Shown here in pieces: positions 32,360-41,164 of a DNA stretch of 56,031 bases. Position 1 is the first letter of the stretch, and every line of letters starts with the position of its first letter. Under the pieces are notes generated by a model that saw only the letters and a program-made list of their open reading frames with translations, was not told where the DNA came from and did no database searches. Source of the stretch: Oscillospiraceae bacterium (GTDB lineage Bacteria; Bacillota; Clostridia; Oscillospirales; Ruminococcaceae); contig WRAV01000010.1 in assembly GCA_009780025.1 (NCBI GenBank), forward strand, positions 1-56,031. Reading direction: 5' to 3'. The translations under genes were made by a program, and so were the position numbers.

Positions 32360-35300
32360 TATGTGGTTCCTCCTTCTATTGTGCTGTATAAGTTGTCTAG
32401 GTTTTTTTGTGCAATATCTGCATTGTGGTCATCTTGGTATTGCTCGAAAATTTCCAGTGCTTTCTTATACCAACCCTCGGCAGCAGCAAAATCCCCGCGC
32501 TTTTGAGAGATGTTCCCCAACTGGCCGTAAGTAAAAGCTGCGCCGTGTTCGTCACCATACTTCAATTTGGTACTCAGAGACATCTTGCACCACTCTTCGG
32601 CGTCGTCGAAACTCTCACGCTCATGCGCAATCGTTCCCAGTTGATGGTAGGTGATAGCTGCGCCGAGCTCATTACCATGTTTTAGCTCAATATTCAGAGA
32701 TTTTTCATACCATTTCTCAGCGGCAAAAAAATTTCTTTGCATTTGCGCGATCATCCCCAATTGATGGTAAGTGCTAGCGGCGCTGTGTTCGTTATCGTGT
32801 TTTAGCTCGACGTCCAGAGACTTTTTGTACCAGCTCTCAGCGGCATTGAAGTCTCTGCGCCATTCCGCTATCATACCTAGTTGATGATGTATAAGAGCCG
32901 CATTACACTCATCTTTTAGATTTAGAAAGATGCTTAGAGACCTGTTGTATAGCTTCTCAGCGGTAGTGAAATCCCTACGTAGATACGCTAGATTTCCCAA
33001 TTGGCCGTAAGTGGCAGCAGAGCCGTGTTCGTCGTTCTGCTTCAGTTTGATGTCTAGAGACTTTTCATACCAGCCTTCGGCGGCAACAAAATCCCTGCGC
33101 TCTTGAGCGACGATCCCCAATTGATGATAGGCCGCTGCCTCACTATCAAATTTACCATACCCCTTTGCCGCTTCGGCCAATCGCGCATACATCTTCTCGG
33201 TCTCGGAAAAGTTGCGAGCATTCTGTGCGCAAACAGCCAAGGCTTGTGTCAATACCAACACATCTCCTCGCATATCCAGTTCTTTGGCCAACTGCAACGC
33301 CCGATAGAAGCTTGAGCCAAACAGCCCAAACACGCTCCGCTGTTCGTGCAATTGCTTAGGTGCGTATGCGTCTGCTAAACCACCCATCACATCCACAAAA
33401 GCTTTCTGGTTCACTTCCTGCGCAGGGTGCAATCTGCCTAGACAGGCTCTTAGAGCGGGATGAAGGCGATATACATTATCTCCCATGTGGTGGCACAAAC
33501 CGGCTCTTTCCAACGCAGCAAAGCAGCGGTCAATCGGCGCATCCTCGCCGGTTGGTTTGAGCATCAAGCCTATAAGATCAGCATTTCCATAGTGCTCATG
33601 CAGCCCCAACAACCGCAACACCGGCGCAAAGGCCTTGTCCAACCCGCGCTCAAATACACCTAATGCCGCATGTATACGCCTGGAATCTTCATCTCCTGTG
33701 GCAATTTGGAGGCCCTCCTCCAGATTAGCCAGCAACTTGGAAGCCGGTTGCTCGGCCAGCCGCAGCAAAATGGCCCGTACAGCCAGCGGGTTACCCCCTA
33801 GCTTGCTCATGAGTTTTTTGTATGTATCACTTTTTCGGTCGAACGGCGATAGCCCCAAGTCAGACACGATCTCGTTGCAATATTGCCAAAGTTCCTCGTC
33901 TTGCAGGCCGCCCAGCGGGAGGCGGTAGCAGTCCGGCAACGGTAGCCAGGTTTCCTTTGAACGGCTGGTGATGAACACCTTGGTCTTGCCGCCCCTTAGC
34001 GCGTTAAGTAGCTGCTGAAGCTGTTCTCTGTCTTTTTTGGCCATCGTGGCGTATACTTCTGTACCTTCGATTCCAGATGCCGACTCAAAGTTGTCCCAGA
34101 CGATAAAGAACCGGTTCTCTCGCAAAATGTTTATCACAGAGCTTAACTTCTGCCCTAAAGGCAGAGCCATCGCGTTGGTGCCATGCAGTCTGCCGATAAT
34201 CTCGTTGACAATCGATTCAAGACTTTGCCTTTCCTCAAAGCTAAACCAAAACGCGCCTAATCCCAAGCCGTTGGTGGCCTCCAGCCATTGCAAAAAACCT
34301 TTTGCAAGCGTGGTCTTGCCCTCGCCCGCCATGCCGTGAATAAGTATGCCGGCAGGCCTCTTGCGAATGGCCCGCTCCAACTTTTGAATGGCTCGCTCTC
34401 GCCCGATAAAATCGTAGTTGCTTAACTTTGGCGCGTCCTGCAGCAAAGAGTGTTTTCGGACTGCATTGGGCTCAAGTACGGGTAAGATGCTTTCTTCCGA
34501 TTGCTGGTACAATACCGGCACAACCCAATCGTGAAAAGGTACTTTTCCAGTTAAGGTGTCACGCATATGATTGCGGTACATATTCCGTCTACCGGCTTGC
34601 ATAGCCGCAGATATATCACCTTCTTTGAAAAGGTGTGCGTAAAAGGCGGGTACAAATACCTTTGCACCGCTAACCCACAAACTATAACTCATGGCAACCA
34701 CACTGCGGATACCGGCTCGCAGCAAACTAATAGCTACAGATGAAAATGGATCTTCAGTGTTGTGCATGGCCGACCTACAAGCATTAAGCACCATAACCGG
34801 AATGTTGTGTTTGCGCAGCAACTGGCCAATCATAGCTGCGGGTATTTCATCCGCGCTGTAATCATCTTTCTCGAACACGAGTATCCCTGAATGTTGACCG
34901 ATAAATCTATCTCGAGTAGCCCGTGAATCCGCAAGCTGGCCGCTACTTGTTGACGTAAGGTTGCCAAAGCCGCCATGCCCATCGAAGTGTACGATGTGGT
35001 AGAAGTTCGATTTTTCGTCCAGCTTGGCACATAGTTGGTCAAATGTCGGTGGTCGAAGAACGTCGATATGAACCGGCCATGAGCCTTCATTTGCAAAATC
35101 AATGAGGGGACGGGCCAGTGTTTGAAAACCTATGTCCCTATCGCCATACGGACGGGCGATGACATACAGGATATTTAGTTGCTTCGCAGCAGGCTTTTCC
35201 GGTAAAGGCTGGACATCTCCTATTCCATCTAAACGGCGCTCTATGCGACATTGTTTGGCAAGCGGACCATCGTCACGGCTTTCCAGCACTTCCCATGGCC

Positions 35301-35661
35301 ATGACAATACTGAGGCATTATCGCTGACTATTTCGAGCTGCAAACGAGACAAATCGTCTTGTCTCGCGTCGCGGTACCAGTCTCGCGCTCGTCCGCATTC
35401 GAACAAGGCATCAAAGCAATAGCGGCCCCATTTGGATAGCGCCGCTTGTATTTCATCAACGCGCATTTGGTAGTTATCAATAGGGAGCTCCAGGAATTCT
35501 TCCAGATACCACTGCAAGCCTTGGCGGAGAGATTGTTTGCCTATCATAATCTCCCAAGGCGGCGATATTGTAACGGAATCTGACTGCTTGCCGTTGTACA
35601 CAACTACGAAATGCAGCCTCCCATCCTGCGATGTACCGGTATCTCGGATTTGCAGTTTCAT
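32359..35661 (-). CDS. CHAT protease-STAND NTPase-TPR protein
   Basis: This 1,100-residue protein has three parts. A caspase-like CHAT domain occupies about residues 150-400, with the His/Cys dyad in HFDGHGG (H229) and LNACRSA (C295). A STAND/NB-ARC NTPase follows, with GRERAIQKLERAI, P-loop GMAGEGKT (443-450), Walker B FIVWDNFE and FITSRSKE. About 835-1095 holds six to seven TPR units with an exact 40-residue period (pattern AAEGWYEKSLDI ... YHQLGMIAQ). Such proteins sense a trigger through the repeats, oligomerise and activate the protease. GGAGGG lies 5 bases upstream of the ATG. It forms an operon with the 127-residue gene and neighbours a TIR-STAND gene. Confidence 0.93.
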   Translation of the reverse strand: MKLQIRDTGTSQDGRLHFVVVYNGKQSDSVTISPPWEIMIGKQSLRQGLQWYLEEFLELPIDNYQMRVDEIQAALSKWGRYCFDALFECGRARDWYRDARQDDLSRLQLEIVSDNASVLSWPWEVLESRDDGPLAKQCRIERRLDGIGDVQPLPEKPAAKQLNILYVIARPYGDRDIGFQTLARPLIDFANEGSWPVHIDVLRPPTFDQLCAKLDEKSNFYHIVHFDGHGGFGNLTSTSSGQLADSRATRDRFIGQHSGILVFEKDDYSADEIPAAMIGQLLRKHNIPVMVLNACRSAMHNTEDPFSSVAISLLRAGIRSVVAMSYSLWVSGAKVFVPAFYAHLFKEGDISAAMQAGRRNMYRNHMRDTLTGKVPFHDWVVPVLYQQSEESILPVLEPNAVRKHSLLQDAPKLSNYDFIGRERAIQKLERAIRKRPAGILIHGMAGEGKTTLAKGFLQWLEATNGLGLGAFWFSFEERQSLESIVNEIIGRLHGTNAMALPLGQKLSSVINILRENRFFIVWDNFESASGIEGTEVYATMAKKDREQLQQLLNALRGGKTKVFITSRSKETWLPLPDCYRLPLGGLQDEELWQYCNEIVSDLGLSPFDRKSDTYKKLMSKLGGNPLAVRAILLRLAEQPASKLLANLEEGLQIATGDEDSRRIHAALGVFERGLDKAFAPVLRLLGLHEHYGNADLIGLMLKPTGEDAPIDRCFAALERAGLCHHMGDNVYRLHPALRACLGRLHPAQEVNQKAFVDVMGGLADAYAPKQLHEQRSVFGLFGSSFYRALQLAKELDMRGDVLVLTQALAVCAQNARNFSETEKMYARLAEAAKGYGKFDSEAAAYHQLGIVAQERRDFVAAEGWYEKSLDIKLKQNDEHGSAATYGQLGNLAYLRRDFTTAEKLYNRSLSIFLNLKDECNAALIHHQLGMIAEWRRDFNAAESWYKKSLDVELKHDNEHSAASTYHQLGMIAQMQRNFFAAEKWYEKSLNIELKHGNELGAAITYHQLGTIAHERESFDDAEEWCKMSLSTKLKYGDEHGAAFTYGQLGNISQKRGDFAAAEGWYKKALEIFEQYQDDHNADIAQKNLDNLYSTIEGGTT
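32370..33180 (-). repeat. 120-bp tandem repeats encoding TPR units
   Basis: Six to seven DNA units of 120 bp in the 3' part of the CHAT gene encode 40-residue TPRs. Several units share long runs (for example TTGATGGTAAGTG/TTGATGGTAGGTG), so recombination between them could change repeat number and recognition. Confidence 0.7.
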
Positions 35662-35721
35662 GGTAACCCTCCCCAGTTGTCATAACAATCATCGCAATTA
35701 GCAAATTTATCCATCGCTCAC

Positions 35722-35750
35722 ATTATAGCGCGAAAAACATCGAAAAACAA
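35722..35750 (-). promoter_or_regulatory. Promoter of the CHAT operon
   Basis: On the minus strand: TTGTTT (35745-35750), a 17-base spacer and perfect TATAAT (35722-35727), about 60 bases before the ATG. Confidence 0.65.
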
Positions 35751-35823
35751 GGGAAGTGTTGCCAACCGATACCCTCGCTCGAATCAGCCAACTTCAAGGC
35801 GTCTGAACTTGTGGCTGCAAAAT

Positions 35824-35869
35824 ATAACCCCAAGCCTGCACTAATTTTTTAGCACAGGCTTGGGGTTAT
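35824..35869. terminator. Hairpin between the CHAT operon and sdpI
   Basis: A perfect 15-bp stem (35824-35838 with 35855-35869) and a 16-base A/T-rich loop, lying 86 bases past the sdpI stop codon. It probably ends the sdpR-sdpI transcript before the CHAT promoter. Confidence 0.6.
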
Positions 35870-35954
35870 GGGTGTGCCTCGGTGATACCGCGAGCAATGA
35901 CGTATAATAAATCCACGAGCTTGCAGCTTCAACTGAGCATTTGGTGCCCTAAGG

Positions 35955-36611
35955 TTACTGCTGAGAGTCGGATAACTGCCGATGCCAAACGTACGACATC
36001 ACTACCGGGACGAGAACCAACACCGCGACGATTACCATAAGGGCAACGAACATAGCTGTGCCGCGCAAAAAGAAGTTGAGCACAAACACTGCCAGTCCGC
36101 CATAAAACCAGAAGAATCCCCCGAGCCTGTGGGTTTTGTTCCAAATTTCGGTGTTGGAGAGCGTCCAAGCGGTGCGTATGCCAACAAAGTAATTGCTCTT
36201 GAATTTGGGCATCATGTTGCCCAAAAACGCGAACAGCAACCCGCACACAGCCATGACCCAAAAGTCTACTTGTAGCCAGCCAGGGTTAAAGCTCTCCGAA
36301 ATGACGAGGCCCACGATCCCAAGCATAAAGAGCATCATAAAGATGACGAACGCTTCGTAAACCCCGCGAAACTTTTCGTAGTTTTTACGACGCGGGTCAA
36401 CTTTGGGCAGCAGCATAAACAGTGCCGCAAGCACAGGGGAGAGAACCGCCAGCCACCATATGTTCACTTTAGTGTCGTACCTTACCGTACCGCCCATACC
36501 CCAATGCATCGGGATCATATCGGGCAAGCTGCTCCAAACTATCGCTATCAGCACGGCCGGAGCCAGCGCAAGCACCCACGTAATAATCAAACCGGATTTA
36601 CTCATTTTCAT
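35955..36611 (-). CDS. sdpI: SdpI-family membrane protein (DUF1648 plus SdpI domain)
   Basis: This 218-residue integral membrane protein has about six helices. The N-terminal DUF1648 segment reads LIITWVLALAPAVLIA ... SSLPDMIPMHWGMGG. The SdpI part shows GNMMPKFKSNYFVGIRTAWTLSN and THRLGGFFWFYGG, which are diagnostic. In Bacillus subtilis SdpI gives immunity to the SdpC toxin and, on binding it, sequesters the repressor SdpR. Here the gene overlaps sdpR by 14 bases, matching that pair, but no sdpABC toxin genes are in the window. GGGAGGAG lies 6 bases before the ATG. Confidence 0.92.
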   Translation of the reverse strand: MKMSKSGLIITWVLALAPAVLIAIVWSSLPDMIPMHWGMGGTVRYDTKVNIWWLAVLSPVLAALFMLLPKVDPRRKNYEKFRGVYEAFVIFMMLFMLGIVGLVISESFNPGWLQVDFWVMAVCGLLFAFLGNMMPKFKSNYFVGIRTAWTLSNTEIWNKTHRLGGFFWFYGGLAVFVLNFFLRGTAMFVALMVIVAVLVLVPVVMSYVWHRQLSDSQQ

Positions 36612-36900
36612 TTTTTGCTCCTCCCTTCAAATCAATTGTCCAGCGCATAAGCTCGTCAATCACGCTTGTGTTGAGCTCGTAGTAGACATACTTGCCCTTC
36701 TTCTCATCGCTTATAAGTCCTGCCTGTTTTAGCACCGACAGGTGATGTGAGATGGTAGCGCCCGTCATTGAAAACCTTTCGCCTATTTCTCCGGCTGTCA
36801 TTGAGCCGCCGGTAAGCAGGCTTAAAATTTCGCGCCTTGTGCTGTCCGAGAGGGCCTTGAACGTATCTGCGATGCCGATGTCATCACCTCTCCCAAACAA
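36598..36900 (-). CDS. sdpR: ArsR-family repressor, SdpR-like
   Basis: This winged-helix regulator of about 100 residues reads IADTFKALSDSTRREILSLL, then MTAGEIGERFSMTGATISHHLSVLKQAGLI and the wing KKGKYVYYEL. No metal-binding ELCVC motif is present, which fits SdpR-type rather than ArsR metal sensors. The gene overlaps sdpI and probably represses the pair. The start is uncertain: TTG 36900 is the longest option, but AGAGGTG lies inside the frame before a non-standard ATC codon. A TTAGA-N6-TCTAA operator sits at the predicted transcription start. Confidence 0.9.
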   Translation of the reverse strand: MFGRGDDIGIADTFKALSDSTRREILSLLTGGSMTAGEIGERFSMTGATISHHLSVLKQAGLISDEKKGKYVYYELNTSVIDELMRWTIDLKGGAKNENE

Positions 36901-36909
36901 TTTCTACGC

Positions 36910-36925
36910 TTAGACAATCATCTAA
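36910..36925. promoter_or_regulatory. Predicted SdpR operator
   Basis: An inverted repeat TTAGA, six bases, TCTAA lies just after the -10 of the sdpR promoter and before the coding region. The placement suits autorepression. Confidence 0.55.
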
Positions 36926-36930
36926 ATGTA

Positions 36931-36960
36931 ATCTTAACACAGAGAGTAGGGTGAAGTCAA
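36931..36960 (-). promoter_or_regulatory. sdpR-sdpI promoter
   Basis: On the minus strand: TTGACT (36955-36960), an 18-base spacer and TAAGAT (36931-36936). Confidence 0.6.
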
Positions 36961-36978
36961 GAACATTTTGATAATTTT

Positions 36979-37845
36979 CTAAATGTTTTTATGGAGGCTT
37001 ATCATATTGGTTATAGTTGAACGCGCTCTGAGTTGCCAGAAAGCGACAGCGCTGGCAGCGGCGACGTTCAGGGAGTCCACACCGTGGGACATCGGGATAC
37101 ACGCGGTGTAATCGCAGCTGGCAATCGTGTGGGGCGAGAGCCCATCGCCCTCTGTACCCAGCACAATAGCAAGCTTCTTTTCTGCCGCAAGCTGCGGGTT
37201 ATCTATGCCCAGCGCGGTGTCGCTTAAAGCCATTGCAACAGTCTTGAAGCCCAGACTGCGCAGACGCTTTGCGCCCTGCTGCGGCCACTCCGAAGGCTGA
37301 CTGCCAATCCTGGTCCATGGCACCTGGAAGATGGTGCCCATACTGACCCTTAGCGCACGCCGGCAGAGTGGGTCATGGCAGGATGGAGTAAGCAGCACAG
37401 CGTCAATGCCCAGTGCCGCTGCCGAGCGAAAAATGGCGCCGACGTTGGTAGAGTCCATAATGTTTTCCAGTATCGCCACCCGATCTGTGCCGGCACACAG
37501 CTCCTCAACACTAGAAAGCTGAGGGCGGCGCATGGCGCACAGCACGCCGCGCGCAAACTGAAAACCGGTCAACTCTGCCAGAAGGTCATTGTCAGCGGTG
37601 TAAACTGGTATGTCTTTGCAGCGGGCGATGATGCTTTGCGCTTGCCCGGCAATATGTTTGCGCTCCACCAAAAGCGAAACAGGCTTGCATCCGGCGTCGA
37701 GGGCAAGCCCAATTACTTTGGGGCTCTCTGCGACAAAAATGCCCTTCTCCGGCTCGAGCCGATTGCGCAACCGTGCCTGTGTCAAGCGGGCAAAGGCATC
37801 CAGGTCAGGTGAAGAAAAGTCGTCTATCTCGATTATGTTTGGCAT
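36979..37845 (-). CDS. TrmH/SpoU-family RNA 2'-O-methyltransferase
   Basis: This 288-residue SPOUT methyltransferase has a substrate-binding N-terminal domain (RLTQARLRNRLEPEKGIFVAE shortened as LRNRLEPEKGIFVAE) and the knotted catalytic domain. Three SpoU motifs are present: NIMDSTNVGAIFRSAAALG, VLGTEGDGLSPH and CIPMSHGVDSLNVAAASAV. It methylates a ribose in rRNA or tRNA using SAM; the exact nucleotide cannot be read from sequence. The next gene, an Smr-domain protein, lies upstream by 15 bases and is likely co-transcribed. The C-terminus extends slightly past the last motif. Confidence 0.93.
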   Translation of the reverse strand: MPNIIEIDDFSSPDLDAFARLTQARLRNRLEPEKGIFVAESPKVIGLALDAGCKPVSLLVERKHIAGQAQSIIARCKDIPVYTADNDLLAELTGFQFARGVLCAMRRPQLSSVEELCAGTDRVAILENIMDSTNVGAIFRSAAALGIDAVLLTPSCHDPLCRRALRVSMGTIFQVPWTRIGSQPSEWPQQGAKRLRSLGFKTVAMALSDTALGIDNPQLAAEKKLAIVLGTEGDGLSPHTIASCDYTACIPMSHGVDSLNVAAASAVAFWQLRARSTITNMISLHKNI

Positions 37846-37860
37846 ACCGTCTCCTTTCCT

Positions 37861-38202
37861 TTACAAAACCACGATTGTAATGCCGTGGTTTGACCTTGTG
37901 TAGTCTCTGTCGCGCAGGAGTTCGGGGCAGGCTTCGACAGCCGCGCGGGCCTCGAGGGAAAACGGCGAGAATTCTTCCCCGGGCACAAAAGCTTTAATTC
38001 TTCCAGCGCGCTGATGCGCTGCGAGAGCTGACTGCACGCCATGCCTGATTGCTCCGCCTTTGCCCGTCGATCCATAACCATGAATTAGCTTGAGAACCTT
38101 GCCGCGCTTTGACTTCGTAGAGCGGATTGCCTGGTCCATCCTGATTATTGCCTGCTCTACGGTCGGCATTCCCTGTTCTAAATTTGCTATAGGTATGTCC
38201 AT
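37861..38202 (-). CDS. Stand-alone Smr-domain protein
   Basis: This 113-residue protein is built around an Smr domain, as in the C-terminus of MutS2. The first strand and helix read MDIPIANLEQGMPTVEQAI and the signature loop is KLIHGYGSTGKGGAIRHGV. Smr domains bind or nick branched DNA or collided-ribosome mRNA; which applies here is unknown. The usual H-G-x-G-x-G pattern is close to complete. ATG 38202 follows AGGGG. It probably shares a transcript with the downstream SpoU methyltransferase. Confidence 0.88.
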   Translation of the reverse strand: MDIPIANLEQGMPTVEQAIIRMDQAIRSTKSKRGKVLKLIHGYGSTGKGGAIRHGVQSALAAHQRAGRIKAFVPGEEFSPFSLEARAAVEACPELLRDRDYTRSNHGITIVVL

Positions 38203-38337
38203 ATATAAGCCCCTCGCTCTGAAAATTTCAAGTTTTATTATACATAAACCAAGCCACAAAAGCAAAGAAAGCCACCAATTGCACGTGGCTTTAGATAATC
38301 GAACGTTCTTTCTATTTTGCAGCCTTCAGAGCCGATG

Positions 38338-38379
38338 TAATACTCCGGGGATAACCTTTTGGCTATCCCCGGAGTATTA
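38338..38379. terminator. Strong hairpin after the Ig-like protein gene
   Basis: A perfect 16-bp GC-rich stem (38338-38353 with 38364-38379) and a 10-base loop begin 22 bases past the stop at 38401. There is no T-run on the minus strand, so it may work as an RNA-protecting or factor-assisted structure. Confidence 0.65.
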
Positions 38380-38400
38380 CTATTTCTTCGCTGCGTTACT

Positions 38401-39525
38401 TTAAAACAGCGTAAACTCCGCTGATGGTTCACCCGCAACCCCTACAAGTACAACACGGTGTCTACCCGGCTGGTAATCAAATTGATCTTGATATAAGCTC
38501 AAATTATAGGTTACGGTTTGCCCGGCCGGCAGCATCATCCAGATAGATATTACCGGAGACGTTTCAAGCGGAACCACTTCCCATCTTCCACTTACAAATC
38601 TCTCTATGCGGTGTCCGTAGCCATACCCGCCCTCAACTTGCGAGGTGTTGGTTATCCTAATCGTTATCTGTTCGGCGGTTACCGGGAGGCTCTGGGTCTG
38701 GACACTAACCGAATAGGTGGGGTTGCCGGTAAGGGCGAACTGCGCTGACGCGCCGTCGAGCCCATCCAGAAATACGATTCGATAAGTGCCTGGCTGGTAT
38801 GCGAACTGATCTTGATGCAGGCTAAAGGTTTCGGTTGTGGACCCTCCGGCAGGTAAAATCTTAGCTATAGACGGTACGACAAAATCCAGCGGCACAGGCT
38901 CCCACCTTCCGTTTACATTCCTGTCGATTCGGTAGGCAAGGCCAAAGCTACCTTCAACTTGTGATGTGTTGGTAATCGTTACAGTGATTTGTTGGGCAGA
39001 CACATCGTAGCTGGATGGGTTTACAGCTACAGAGAATGTTGGTATTGGCTCAGGCCCGGGTTGCGCTGGCGTTGTGGGGGGAGGCTCCGACGGTGTGGGA
39101 GGGGTGGGTGGCGGAGAAATTGGTGGTGCTGGCGGGGTTGTTTCCGGTCCAGGCTCTTGGGTACTTTCTGCGGCGATAAATGCTAAAACATCTCCGGTGC
39201 GAATTTCCACACTATTTCCTGACTGGCTTAGTAGCAATATATTTGCGGGCGGTTCGTTTACGCTGTTACCATCAATGGAAAAGCTGAAACCCGGCTCGGC
39301 AATCGAAAATTCCCAAACAGGATGCTGTTTTGTTCCGGTATCTTCGTGCTCAAATTCCTCGAAATCTGACCATGACAAAGATAGCCCGCGCTCAGAAAGT
39401 TCTATGACGTCGTCAAGTGTGAGCATTTTTGTTACTCTATCCGTGCGGCTAAAGAAAAGCATGATAATCAGTGCAACACATAGTACGCTCAAACAGGCAA
39501 TGATTATAGAGGCCGTGCGCTTCAT
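38401..39525 (-). CDS. Membrane-anchored protein with two Ig-like repeats
   Basis: This 374-residue protein has an N-terminal transmembrane or signal segment (ASIIIACLSVLCVALIIMLF). About residues 35-120 form an uncharacterised domain, and a Pro/Thr-rich linker covers about 125-160. Two tandem copies of one Ig-like domain of about 100 residues follow (QQITVTITNTSQVEG ... GRWEPVPLDF and EQITIRITNTSQVEG ... GRWEVVPLET). The repeats match the bacterial Ig-like type common in clostridial surface proteins. It is probably tethered to the membrane by its N-terminus, with the repeats exposed. A ligand or partner cannot be inferred. Confidence 0.85.
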   Translation of the reverse strand: MKRTASIIIACLSVLCVALIIMLFFSRTDRVTKMLTLDDVIELSERGLSLSWSDFEEFEHEDTGTKQHPVWEFSIAEPGFSFSIDGNSVNEPPANILLLSQSGNSVEIRTGDVLAFIAAESTQEPGPETTPPAPPISPPPTPPTPSEPPPTTPAQPGPEPIPTFSVAVNPSSYDVSAQQITVTITNTSQVEGSFGLAYRIDRNVNGRWEPVPLDFVVPSIAKILPAGGSTTETFSLHQDQFAYQPGTYRIVFLDGLDGASAQFALTGNPTYSVSVQTQSLPVTAEQITIRITNTSQVEGGYGYGHRIERFVSGRWEVVPLETSPVISIWMMLPAGQTVTYNLSLYQDQFDYQPGRHRVVLVGVAGEPSAEFTLF

Positions 39526-39568
39526 TAGGTATTCCCCCTGTTCATTTCTTAGTGTGTTTTATCTGCTT

Positions 39569-39590
39569 ATTATACCTATGGAAGCATAGG
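39569..39590 (-). promoter_or_regulatory. -10 box with a spacer dyad before the Ig-like gene
   Basis: A perfect TATAAT (39569-39574, minus) is preceded at once by the dyad CCTATG, four bases, CATAGG (39575-39590). The -35 is poor. A dyad in the spacer suggests control by an activator, but this is weak. Confidence 0.35.
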
Positions 39591-39733
39591 AACATTACAC
39601 CTATTGTATCCGAAATGGTGTGGGACACTAAGTTTTTTACTTAATACTCTTGCCATAATGGCATCTATTCTGCAATCCAACGTGTAGACATATATTTATA
39701 AAAATGCCGAATGATTATAGTGGGGTGAAGCCT

Positions 39734-40150
39734 ATGAGTAAATTCCTGCGTTTGATGACCCTTTGGCTATGGGGCGGCTTTGTTTTCTATTGTATAGAGC
39801 TTTTATGGCGTGGGTACAGCTATCCCTCAATGTTTGTTGTTGGCGGCGCGTGCTTTCTTATAATAGGTGGCATAAACAACTATCTCCCCTGGTCGGTTGG
39901 ACTTGTTTGGCAAGCTCTGATAGGAGGCGTGGCGGTAACGGCCGTGGAATTTGTCAGCGGGATTTTCCTAAACATTTGGCTGGGGCTGGGAATTTGGGAT
40001 TATTCTCATCTACCGTTTAATCTATTGGGGCAAATTTGCCTACTCTACAGTCTTATATGGGTTGCCCTTTCGGTAGTCGGTATATTTCTGGACGACTATT
40101 TACGCTGGAAGCTTTACGGCGAGCAGAGACCAAAGTACGTGCTAATCTAG
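39734..40150 (+). CDS. CmpB-type (putative ABC transporter type IV) membrane protein
   Basis: This 138-residue polytopic membrane protein starts MSKFLRLMTLWLWGG. Four to five hydrophobic segments are visible. Segments YCIELLWRGYSYPSMFVVGG and EFVSGIFLNIWLGLGIWDYS together with LLGQICLLYSLIWVALS resemble the family named putative ABC transporter permease (CmpB-like), common in Firmicutes with no proven substrate. GGGGTGA lies 5 bases before ATG 39734; an upstream ATG at 39704 lacks a site. Its end overlaps a minus-strand coding remnant by nine bases. Confidence 0.8.
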   Translation: MSKFLRLMTLWLWGGFVFYCIELLWRGYSYPSMFVVGGACFLIIGGINNYLPWSVGLVWQALIGGVAVTAVEFVSGIFLNIWLGLGIWDYSHLPFNLLGQICLLYSLIWVALSVVGIFLDDYLRWKLYGEQRPKYVLI

Positions 40151-40294
40151 GTCTGCAGCCTTTATGTAGCTGATGTTTGCGGTGAAGCTGCTATCTATCT
40201 CAATATAGTCGGTGTAGGACATTAGAAAATCTAAGTGTTTTCGCCCAGAAGCCGAGACAATATTATCTTCACGAAAATTAACGAAGAGCCAGGG
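40142..40294 (-). pseudogene. C-terminal coding remnant, unrecognised
   Basis: Fifty codons between a TAG (40295-40297) and TAG (40142-40144) read like genuine protein: PWLFVNFREDNIVSASGRK, then YTDYIEIDSSFTANISYIK. There is no start codon with a ribosome-binding site. Its end overlaps the CmpB-type gene by nine bases. Probably the 3' end of a lost gene. Confidence 0.35.
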
Positions 40295-40346
40295 CTAAAA
40301 CCTTTTTTATCAAAAATTTCCTCATCAAATTCATCAGAGGATTAAA

Positions 40347-40386
40347 GATAAAAGGCTTGGAGGTTTGTCCTCTCAAGCCTTTTATC
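40347..40386 (-). terminator. Terminator of tRNA-Ala
   Basis: A stem (GATAAAAGGCTTG with its complement, plus AGG/CCT) spans 40347-40363 and 40369-40386, starting one base after the tRNA's encoded CCA. Confidence 0.8.
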
Positions 40387-40387
40387 T

Positions 40388-40463
<76 letters not shown>

Positions 40464-40599
40464 ACGATATTAATTTTTGCCAAACCTACCTCTTCCTCAA
40501 TAACTAACAAGAAGTATTATAGTACGAGCAAGAGGTCTTGTCAAGCACTTAGTTACAGGCAAACAGACAAATATTGCGGGAAAAGGCCAGTGCTGAGGC

Positions 40600-41144
<545 letters not shown>

Positions 41145-41164
41145 TCAGAAGCAAGGTGATTATC

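Noticed and set aside
32370-33180. Possible CRISPR-like periodicity
   Set aside because: The period is 120 bp, in frame, and encodes TPR units; there are no spacers.
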